A stretch of DNA of 64,000 bases from Blastobasis lacticolella (lineage: Eukaryota; Arthropoda; Insecta; Lepidoptera; Blastobasidae). The notes beneath the pieces are model-generated. The model saw only the letters and a list, made by a program, of their open reading frames with translations. It did not search any database and was not told where the DNA came from. Made by a program: the position numbers and the translations under genes. How positions within the stretch are numbered: position 1 is the first letter of the stretch; every line of letters begins with the position of its first letter. The stretch covers positions 19,064,501 to 19,128,500 of the forward strand of contig LR990046.1 in the NCBI GenBank assembly GCA_905147135.1, given 5' to 3'. Shown here piece after piece: positions 34,801 through 46,800 of this stretch.

Positions 34801-37800
34801 ACAAGAAGCGACAATAGCTATGGTACGTTTAAAACACTCAAATCTATTGGACAAAGTACCGCTCCCGCATACGGTACTTTACTACGATGAAGCAAAAAAG
34901 GAACCAATGATTGAGGCCATTAGCGACCGAATACCAAAGCAGGTAGAAACGGTCAAGAAGTACAAGATCCAACTGTACGAAGACCCGCGGGAGGGGCAAA
35001 ACATACGAGAAGTAAGGATATTCACTGACGGGTCCAAAACAGACTCAGGTACAGGTTGCGGAGTTTTCTCTGAAGACCTAAACATCAAAATAGCGGCCCC
35101 ACTGGGTAAGTACAACACGATCTTTCAAGCGGAGTGCATGGGAATCATCCTAGCCACACACGCGGTACGGGACAAGAAGGTAGAACTACAGCCTATCAGG
35201 ATTTTATCAGACAGCAGGGCAGTACTCATGGCCCTTGAAAATAACAACACAACCTCGGGACTTCTACTCGACTGCCGCAAATGCTTAAATGAGGTATGTA
35301 AAACAAATCCCATAACCCTACAATGGATTAAAGGACACAGCGGATCGAGGGGGAACGACGCAGCTGATGAGTTGGCCAGAAGAGGCTCAAGTATGAAGCC
35401 CACTGGCCCGGAACCAATTATACCCATGCCATTTGCATGGACCCGTAAACACCTGATGGATAGAATCAAGGTAAAACACAACCAACTCTGGTCATCACTA
35501 GAGGAATGCAAACAAGCTAAGGAGGCTCTACCGAAAATTAACCCTCCCCTTTCCGAAAGGCTCTTAAAACTAACCAAAAAGCAACTCCGTTTAGTAACCG
35601 GAGCATTAACGGGACACGGTCCATTTAATAAACACCTCTTCACCATAGGTCTCACCCACAGCCCCTTGTGCAGAGCCTGCCTGAGTGAGGAAGAGACAGC
35701 AGCACACATCCTGCGGACATGCGAGGGGGTGGCAACATACAGGCATGAGCATCTCGGACAACCACAAACCCTTCCAGAGACGTTTGCAAAACTGAAAGGA
35801 TTGCTGCGTTTCCTGGAGGAGTTAGGATGGCAGGAACAATAGGGTATCTTGGAGTACACCATATCCACGCAGAATGGGCGCGAGTTCGCCTGAATGCGGA
35901 AAATGGCCCGGATACATCTATCTAACATCTATCTATCCGACAGATATGTATTTGAATTTTCTTAGCTTTCTTAATCATTAGGCTAATTACGCAACTGTGT
36001 TGCCAACAATTATCTGATTTCAAATATTGACATGATTGCTTTTGCGATTACGTATGATCGATTTAATAATTTCAGTTTATTGCAATTACATTTTGTTGAA
36101 AATTGCACCCATGAAATCGATGATACGGAATTGCAAAAGTAACAATTTCAATCATTGCAATCAGAGAACTGTTCGCAACAGCGTTCCGTAATTAGTCTAC
36201 TGGTTTCCCTGTTAGTAGGGCCATAGAGGTGAGAAAGTCCCTCTACTGTTAATACCTCATGCGAGAGCCCGGCCTTGGTCGGAGTCTGGCTTGGCCATGA
36301 TCCACGATTTAGCAAATCACCACGGAGGTCAGATAGCAGTCGCTACTCTATAATTAACCTTAATAGGGGAACCTGACCAGATTGTATCATGGTTACTAAA
36401 GAATGTGCTGGTTTAATCACGATGTTTTTTCCTCATCGTAAGAGCATCGGTTAGTGTTCGTACATAACTCAGAAAAGGTAACTGACGGACAGATGTAACT
36501 TGCTCAATGAGTATTGTGATGTCAAAATAAATAATGTCTATGTCTATGTCTATGTCTTAAAGAGTCATTGGTACATGACGGCACTGGGTTTCGAACCCGG
36601 TACCTCTCACTTACGAGTCGAACCCTTTAACCACTACACCATTTGCTCATACATCACAGCCCATAACAATCAACTGCAGGACTTAGGGCCTCTCCCACGA
36701 AAGGGAAGGTGATTGCCATAATCTCTACGCTTGGCAGGCCAGTTGGAGATCGCAGTGTTGTAAATATAACAATGGAAAACGCTGCTGTCCATTTTCCAGC
36801 CTACGGAGACTCTAGATATTTTGCCTCAAAAACATTAGTCGCCTTGTACGACACCCGCGAGTGTAACGGGGTTGGTGCTATTCTGCCACACACCATTGGT
36901 GCCATATACCATTTGCTCTAGTGTAACCTATTAAAGAGCACAAACGGGATATTGAAGCCAACATGATTATTACTGACAATTTGTTTCAGGTAAACCCAGG
37001 CGTTGACAGTGGAGTAATTATATTCTCAAATACCGTTTACTTTCTTGGAAAAGGATTTTTGCTTACTGAGATATCAAATTATTTGGAGTCTCTATTAGGT
37101 TTTGATATAGTGGGCTCGATGGCACGTAAGTATAGTAAATATTGTGCCTACTAGACTACATGGTTTCCTTTCTTTTTCTTTTATAATTTGACTAGCCTGG
37201 CATTTGACTGCCACCTCACCTGGTGGTAAGTGACGATGCGGCCGATGATGGAGCATGCCTGTCTAGGAACAGCCTATCCCTAGCTTAGGGATCTATCAGA
37301 CGAAATGCGTTCCGCGTACGAGATTTAAATAATAAATAAATAAATAATAGTGGACAAATTCACACAGCGCCATCTAGCCCCAAAGTAAGCAAATCTTGTG
37401 TTATGGGTGCTAGATAACTGATAAACTACTTATATACTTTTAAATACATACTTATTATACATAGAACACCCAGACCCGTAACAGAAATTAAAATTCATCA
37501 TTTCAATTTCTGCCTAGCCGGGAATCGAACCCGGGACCTCTTGCGTGGCAGACCGTGTTGACCATTAAACCACTCAGGTCGTCAGGATTTGGTTGTAAAG
37601 AAAGCAGAACGTTCGAACGCATCAACGCTTTCTGTCTAATAGGCTTCATCCTTATGTCGTGGATTTTCCAGCTATTCACACGAGCCTTTTTGGCTCGACT
37701 TTTATAATGCGTACGGCTAAGGAGTGGAATGCGTTGCCTGCGAGTGTGTTCCCTGATCAATATATATCTATATCTGGATGCCTTCATGATGATGGTCAAA

Positions 37801-40800
37801 TGCCTGGCTAGTCAAAAAAAGTTTAGAATTCTGTGTAATAAATTCTATAAAACCTCGCACACCTGTCCGCGGCGACTCGTCCGAATCAGGAAGAACCCAA
37901 GAAATCCTAGATGAATTTGGGTGACGTCATCAGATTCGACCAAATTAACCGATGCGATCGCATTTCGACACTGACAGTTGCGCGCGAGTACTACTTCTTT
38001 CCTTTTCGTTGACATGTAATTACAATGCGACAGGTGAGGGGAAATGGGATTGATTCTTTCGGCGCTGTCGTTTCTTTCGGTGCATTCGTTTATTTCGGTG
38101 CAGTCGTTTCTTTCGGTGCATTCGTTTCTTTCGGTGCATTCGTTTCTTTCGGTGCAGTCGTTTCTTTCGACACGTATAGGTGTGCAAGGCCTCGTTGACT
38201 TCGATTCGTTCGGCGCGTTCGGCTAAGACAATTGTGCATTCACCTTTAACGCACCATAATCGTGATTGTAACAAATGCAATATTAACATCCATTATTTTA
38301 TTTCAGAGGCGTATCCATATTTCTTGTACTTCCCGTTGTATTTTTCAAATTTTGCTTTCGCAAGTGTTTATATATTCACTTTTAACGTATCAATGGTTGT
38401 TATGGAAATTACAATGTTTGTAAGTATAGAATAAATAAATAATAAATACGCTTGGGCAATTGACGAAGCAAGTAAACAAAGCTTGTGGTGTATAACGTTT
38501 ACTATCGCCACAAAGTGGATTTTTTGTACTCGATGACGTGATGTGTGAGTGAGTGATGACTCAGCGACCCGAAGTGGATCCTGGCCTCCGACGCAAGAAC
38601 TCGCCATTGGTCCCGCTCCTGCGCCACTTTTTCCCAGTTCGTTATCCGGAGTTTGCGCAGGTCTTTCCGGACTTCATCTATCCATCAATACCTGGCTCAA
38701 ACTGGCTTTCAAATACAGGAAATCGCATCCAAATCGGTGCATTTGTTCGGGAGCTACGATGCCACAGTCAGACACACAGATACACAAGCCACAAACACAC
38801 ATAAACGTCAAACTTGTAACACCCCTCATGTTCGGCGGAGGTTAAAAAATGACTGCAAACTGGTCTTATTTTCCAGATTATCATTTTCCAATGTCTCATC
38901 GAAACGATGATTATGGAGTGGCCAAAAATGAACGCGTTCCTACTCTCCCTCGTGTTGTGTTTTGTAGGAAGTCTTCAAGCTTTGTATTTCAATGCGCGGG
39001 TAAGTAGAAACATACATTCTTTTATACATATAAACTTTATGATAACCTACCCACGTCTATCAAGAAAGAACAAACTGACGAAACGTTTGCCCGCCGGCTG
39101 AGAAACTTTTTATTGGACAATCTATTCTATTCTGTAAATGAATACCTTTCATATAAGGAAGATTAAATTGTATTTCTTTGACATTCAATGTGGTTATTAC
39201 ATGTATAAAATACAATTAATTTTGCTTTTGACATATAAATTAATCTATTGACATTGTTGCAGTTATTGTTATTATTATTATTGACATTTGATGACATATC
39301 ACATTCATTGTATTCATTATTTGATATTTAATCTTCTGGGTAACTAATTAATATACTTTTAAATGTGATTATATGTATTATTAATTGTATTTTGACATAT
39401 CCATTGATTTTGTTATTGACATTGTTGTAGTTATTTTTGTTATAGACTTTTAATCTTAAATATTGAATTTCTTATTTGCATTTTTGACATTTGATTGTGT
39501 AATTTACCAATATTGACATATATTTAATTTTTTTTTTATTGAATATTTTACCTCCTGGGTAATTTATTAATTAGAGGAAATCCTTATCTATATTTTATAT
39601 AAAACTTCGGACAATTAATTTATTTTTTGACATTTATACATTTTTAAATAAGTTTTACAATAATGTAATTTTCTATAATATTGTATTCATTTTGACGATC
39701 TCTTTTATAGATATATGATGATAAATGTAATATTATTATGTAAACTGTAGAAGAGTAATAAATAAATCTAAATCTAAATCATACCCACGCCCTTATCAGT
39801 AGGTAGGGTAGGCAGAGACTATCGAGTGCCAAAAGCTACGTCTGAGCGGGCAAGTCTCTAGTAAAGGGCAGAAGAATCTCATTCATTTTGGTCTTAAAGC
39901 TGAAAGTGCCGCCCAGAAAAAATTATTATAACTAGCTAACAAAGTGAAGAATAAAGAAGATGAAGTTCCATTGCAATAAACTGAAACTACGAAATCGATC
40001 ATACGTAATCGCTAAAGTAACAATTTCAATAATTGAAATCAGATAATTGTTGGCAACGGACTTACGTAATTACCCTACTGCAGTTAAGTTTTCTAATATT
40101 GTTGCAGAAACAGGCAGTGCTGAACTTATTCTCGATGGGCATCACAACGCTGTGTGAAACCTTGATCGTAATATTGTTTTACCCACTCGGTAGGTTACAG
40201 GACGACATTTACTTCCATACTGGGAAAACAGTCACCAGTATTGTTTCGATGTGTTTCAAACTTATGCCCTTTTATTATACGGTAAGTAAAGTATGTTGAA
40301 GCTAAAGAAGCTGAAAAGGGAGGAGAGGTTTGCTCAAAAATATAGAGTGTGAGGGCGCCGTAGGTTATGTCTTCAAGTACAAGAAAAATTACAGTCCGTG
40401 TAAGTCTCCCCGTATAAGAAACCGAGTTGAGCGGAATTATTGTTTGCATTACATTGAATTTCCGATTAAGTTTGTTAGAAAAATACAAAAATTTAGGTTT
40501 TGATTTTAATTACTTGGGACCATAATGTTTCAATTACTGGTGACTTACAGAGCCTCCGTTCATAATATTAGCCCTGGTTCTAGGCCAAACACGGTATACT
40601 TAATACGTCCCACGCTGCGTTTGCCAATCTGTCCAAACATGGACTCCACTCCAGAACACATCAATCCCAACGGTTGTCGGTTCTGCGACAAATGTGACCA
40701 GAGCACTGCTACTTCAGCTTGCAAATTCCGTTCCGAAGCGTGTAGAGAATACCGAACATGAACTATTGCATCAACGATAAAAAAAAACAATAATTACTTA

Positions 40801-43800
40801 TACAGGTGTTACAGATAGGACAAATTTCGAGAAAGAAGTCAATCGACGAATCTTACTCGGTTGGGCAGCGTTCAGGAAGCAACGCCATATATTTTCATCA
40901 CAATTACCTCAGTGTCTCAAGACGAAGGTCCAATGTATGTTGCCAGTGATAACCTACGGAACAAAGACGTGGCCGCTTACTATTATGAAAAAGCTCACTG
41001 TCACCCAAAGGGCAATGAAAAGGGCTATACTCGGAGTCTCGTTGCACGATAGATTTAGAAATGAGAAGATCTGCAAGCGAACAAAGGTCAGCAACTCTAA
41101 GGGTTGCCAGGCTAAAGTGGCATTGGGCAGGGCACATACCTCAAAAGTTATTTGGCCGATGGGGCAGTAAATTTCTAGAGTGGCGACCACGTACCGGAAG
41201 ACGCAGCGTGGGTAGTCTCCCACAAAATGGACCGACGACCTGGTAAAGATCGCAGCTATATGCGGAAGGCACAGGACCGTCCTTTGTGGAGATATCTGGG
41301 AGAGGGCTTTGTCTAGCATTGGGCGCCTTTTGGCTGATATGATGATGAATTAATTTTCATCCAGACTGGAAAAGATGGATCAACTGTGTGAATGATGGCA
41401 TACGGAGGACAGGAGTGAGTACTGAGATGTTGAGTGATATGGTTGAATGGAAGAAATATATGTTTTGTGCCGACCCCACTGAGTGAGATAAAAGCAGGTA
41501 GATGATGATAATGACGATTACCTGTGCAAGAACTTTTGTTCAGTTTTCAGCACATCATTTCCTCTTGTCTCTTCATACCCTTGTTCTATAAGACACGAGA
41601 AAGTTAATCGTTATTCTTTGCATTTCAGATAAAATTATATTTCACAATACATGGTTGCATAGAATATTTAGACACGCGGAGGATACTAAACACAATGAAT
41701 GGTGTAGTTAATACTGACATTGAAACATATCGCTGGATATGGAGTTTATATTTTGTTCCATATGGAGTTGGTATCATATTTGCCGTAGCTTTTCTAATTA
41801 AGAAGAAACAGGTGAGTTTTCCTGATTACTGTTCTGAATGTATTGCTACCTTTTTTATTGTCTAGGGAGGTACACGGAAGGACTGTCCACTTGATGGAAA
41901 GAGGCCATCGTCGTCCAGGACATCTGCAACATGAGGGGAGTGGATGCGGTGCCGGCCTTTGAGGTACCCCATGTTATAGTGCAAAGGAGAGACATCCAAG
42001 TTCATTCCACGTATTACACGTGCGCCGTAAGAATGCTCGCGATGCCTGTAAATTAGTTGGATGCCAGGGGTATAGACGATATTGTGCATCGCCGCTCAGT
42101 TACTTTAGGGCCTATTTTTCAATCCTCAGGTAAAATATATCAGTCTGCTAAGTTATTGTGCGACTAAAATAAAATTGTATCATTACGTCATAATTGTAAA
42201 GGATCATAGTTCGTTTTGCCGTGTGGTGTCCGGTAGAGTAGAATAGCACCAACCCCTTACACTCGTGGGTGTCGTACAAGGCGACTAATGTTTTCGAAGC
42301 AAAAGATCTAGTGTCTCCGTAGACTGGAAAATGGGCAGCAGCGTTTTCCATTATATAATTTTATGACTGCGATCTCCAACCCGCCTGTCAAGCGTGGAGA
42401 TTATGGCAATAACCTCCCCTTTCGTGGGAGAGGCCCTGAGTCCTGCAGTGGACTGTTATGGGCTGTGATGTGATGATGATAGTTCGTTTTAATTTGGCAG
42501 TGTACTTTATTGAACAGATAAACTTTATCTGAGGATTGAAAAATCGGCCCTTAGACAAATAAAGGAAAGACATTATACAATTAATTTAAACTGCTGACAG
42601 CTGTAGCTGCGGTAGAACTCTTGTGCACCTAGATGGTACCATCGCCTTTTTTATTAACGATCTGTGTGGTTCAGTTGGTTAACATGTCACGCAGAGTTCC
42701 CGGATTCGATTCCCGGCCGAGCGGTAAATGAAAAGATGAATTTTAATTTCTGTTACGGGTCTGAGTGTACTAAGTACGTATTTAAAAAATATATCAGTAG
42801 TTGATCAGTTTTCTGGCATCTATAACACAAACTTTGCTTACTTTGCGGCTAGATGGCGCTGTGTGAATTTATCCAAGTATATTTATTTTTATACACAGGC
42901 ATTACAACATACTTACTTACCTATGTTTTTTTATAAATTTAAATAAATTCCATTGCCCATTCCATTAGTATGTACAATTAAACCGCAACAAAATGAACAA
43001 GTATTGTTACCTTGGTTTTTTGGTCAATCACCTAGGCGGACTCCTCAGGCTTGATAAAGTCCTACCACCTGATAAAATCCGTTGATATATCCCTGATTCG
43101 TTTTCAGACCTGGAAATATTTGTTTCGGCCCGTTCCGTCGTGGGGACCATCGGAGCGTGTCGAGAGGGAACTGAGGAAGCAGTTTGATTCCAGGGATGTG
43201 AGTTTTGTGTTCTTACTTGATAGGCCGTGCATTTACTCATCATTCTGCCTGTTAAAGATATGACAGAGATCGAAGGTAGTGAAGATAATAATTATGTCTT
43301 GATTCAAGACTTTACTGTTAGATAGGAAATCGAGGATGGTCCAATACTATGGCTGATTTAACATTACACGATATAGATGTCATAACATTAGCTGACACTT
43401 AAAAAATTACTGTCTTTGACAGCTGTGACAACTTTCCATCAGGTTGTCCGCTTGCCTCTTTGTCTGGCGTTTGATATAAAAATTTGTCATTATTAATAAT
43501 AATAATAATAATATAATAGAAATAATAGTCATTTATTTCAGGTATTTTACACCCATATTAGAACAATAATTATTATATAAAATTATATAGGTTCAATAGT
43601 ACGACTGTCAATAAAAACATAATTAATACCTACGTACAATAGGAACAGTACAAAAATAACAATAAAAAAAAAACCACTAAAACACAAATTAACTACATAA
43701 AAGAAACGCTCAACGAACATTCGGTGTGTTGTGAACGGATATCCAGTGCCTAAAAATAGGACTGTTCACATTTTCTACTAGCGTCTTTAAAATACTGTTA

Positions 43801-46800
43801 CCGCTGTATCGTAGTCGGTTCCAGAAGGCTATAATACGGGACCTTAATATCGCGTAGAAGTCAGGGACTCTTGCCTCAGCAAACATGCTCGAAGCGCTGC
43901 AGAGGGGCGGATACTTCAATAAAATACGGAAGGCGTTATTGTATTGCACCCTTAATTTGTTGTAACTTTGTTTGGTATAATTAGTCCATAAGTGACTTGT
44001 GTAAAAGCTTTGACAATAGGCTTTGAACAAAGTTATTTTCACCTGTTCCGTGCAGCGTGAAAATCTGCGCGCGAGCATGTTACACCGTGTAGCAAGAGCC
44101 CTACGCTCACGCTCCATATCTTCCTCATCCCGAAGATATTCATTGAACTGAATTCACTTGAACCCACCAATTAAAATATGTTCTCGCCACTTGGTGACTT
44201 TCCTGCACGTGCAGATTCCACCCGGTAACATATTTTCTTGATTTCCGCACGCAACACCCCGAAGTAGAGCTATTTATTGCGGCTTTCGTCAATATCTCAA
44301 TAATATTGTTATACAATTAATTAATTAAATTAACATATTCAGAGGACATATTACTACAACTATCACAGCTTAAATCACAACACTCAGTGTTAACCAAACT
44401 TTTCAGCCTGTTGTTACAATTTTTGCCATATATATTTATCTGCTCTAGATCTCTAATTCCCCACCGAACTTTGGCGTCGCTCTTATGATTATCTGATACA
44501 ACAGACTGCTTTATTGGTAGGTGTCCTATGTTACACTTAACATAAACAGGTAGATGGTCCGACCAGCAAACATCAGAACGCTTATGGAAACAATAGTGTC
44601 ACGTGCCGCTTGTGTCGTAACACAATGGTCCAGCCAACGAACCGATCCACATGACTCACTAATGAAGGTGAATGTCCCAGAGTCCGCGCCCAGTATGTCC
44701 ACATCAGCGCATATTAGTTGGTGTTCAGCACCATATTGCCAGGTTCGGTCGTGAGTTGATGTCATAACATCAACTCACGACCGAACCTCGTGCCCGGGTG
44801 GGCGTTGAAGTCGCCCAACACAAACGCAGCTTCAGCCCCACTCTCGTCGATAATCGCACTTATACTAGCGAGACAGTCCGTAAACTCTACGAGGTTGTCG
44901 TCGTGGTCCACTGGCATGTATACGTTTACAACAACTACTTGACGGCGTCCACAAACCACTTTGATGGCCGCCAATCTGTCACTTGCGCATTCCATGACCG
45001 AAACAGATGTAAACAACGATTTCCGCCACAACAACGCCAACCCACCATTCGGACGTTATCATTAATGACATTATTATCATTGCGGCGCTCATTTGTTTTC
45101 TTTTCTATTGGAAAACACTGTATGCGCTGGGGACAAGCTGGGGATTAAAGTACTCTATTCAAGCTTGTTTGTAAATTGAGGGTAGTTGGAAATACCCGGG
45201 TTAAGACGTTAAATTGTGTACTCGTCAATTAATTTGTTTTAAAAATAGTTATAATTGTTAATAAGTTTCAACTAGCAATTAATTTGTGACAGTTTATAAT
45301 AATAAATAAGTATTACGATTTCTGTGGTGCCAGTGTTCGTGGCAAATAAGTTATTACAACTACACTAAAGTTGTAACGGTTGCCTTTGTTCGACCGAAAT
45401 CAGAGGACTACAAAAAAGGCGAGTATAGTTTTGTTTTGATATTTTTATTAACTTCCACGCACATATTTAATTAGGCCTATCGATTTACGTTGTTAAATAT
45501 TTCGAATAGGTAATTTTGTTAAGGACTTGTATAATTTTCAAAACAGATTGCAACTATCTTTCTACACCTACGTACCTATTAAACGTATTCATTCTTGATT
45601 GATTGTTATTACTACCGGTGAGTGAGTACCTGTGCGATAGGTGTTGCACTCGTAGGTATCTAACAGATTACAAAGCCGCGGTCGTTGACCCGGGACTGAT
45701 AACAAAGAAGAGAACGCATCTTGTCGGAACATAGATCTTATTTTATTTTTTTCCCCTTCATTCTAAGACCTCTCAACTAACTTTAACTTTAATTCATTAT
45801 ATAACGTCTATCTTTCCCCTATTTAGTTTTTCCGCTGTATTTATCTTACTTTACTTTTTCTATTTTTTATGCCATTTGCGTTGTAAAGTGGGTGGGTACC
45901 TGGGTGTAGACTGATAAGTGATTCACTGATTACAGATACTTACCTAATATTTGTAGGTATTACTAGTAGTTAGTAGAATATTGTGGTAATAGGGTCTCCT
46001 AAATTGGATTTACCCTACCTCATAAAACTACTTTTTCATTGTCTGCTTATAGATAGATATTAGATAGGACCATAAATTGGGGATGGCTCAGCCAAATTAG
46101 TAAATTGTGTTGCTGTTTGTTGGCTATAGTTCGTAGGTACTAAGTCATAGATTGACCATACTAATATCAGTAACGAGCTTTGAAATAACATATAATATTT
46201 TGTTAGGTAGATAGATAGTTAACAGGCTATATTACTGTTTGTTTGCCAGTTAGTTGGTAAATAATTACTTGACTAGAGCCTTCTCCACAACAGTGGAGGA
46301 CTTTGCCATAATTATATTATATTTTGTAAAGTAGATAGCTAGATTCGCATTATATTGTTTGTTTGCCATTTACTAGGTATTAATTGATTAATTATTAAAG
46401 GTAGCTTCGCGCTTTCCTCCCTAATACCTAATATTCGTGTTGGAATTTCTGCTGTCTCGGTTTGTTGTCAGTTTCAGGCCGACCAGTATAGACGACTACA
46501 TTCAAATATGGTGAAGACACGACGCGCTGCCTGCGAGGAGCTCGAATGCAAGCTGCAGCTAGCGCTGGACGAGCTGAAATGCTCCAAAACTCTCTGCGAC
46601 CAGCTGTTGGAGGAACGCATAGACGCAGAACAAGAGATCCAAAACGTCATTGGCACTAACACTCAGCTAAAGAGTGAGCTTGCTTCTATGCATAAAGAGT
46701 ACTTGGAAGTAACCAGGGACAGAGACGAGATACGCAACGTACTAGCAGAGCAGCAGACCTGTCACAGGAACTACACATGTGCCTTGAGCAGAATCTCGGA

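Larger units (their letters stand above)
43488..45100 (-). mobile_element. LINE-D: deleted non-LTR element with AAT-repeat tail
   Basis: It reads on the minus strand: a 5'-truncated endonuclease (about 45100-44526), a short linker, an RT C-terminal region (44117-43710) and a 3' end with an ATT-type microsatellite (43494-43520). Most of the RT is missing. It lies in intron 14, antisense to the SLC6-like gene. Confidence 0.7.

Noticed and set aside
35125..35928. 267-residue minus-strand frame
   Set aside because: Exact antisense of the LINE-C RNase H region; the sense frame has the catalytic motifs.
38020..38289. Lys/Arg/His repeat protein on the minus strand
   Set aside because: It is the translation of an 18-bp minisatellite without splice or promoter signals.
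43198..43263. Read-through end of the SLC6-like gene after exon 14
   Set aside because: A strong GTGAGT donor at 43198 and the in-phase exon at 51367 fit better; kept only as an alternative end.
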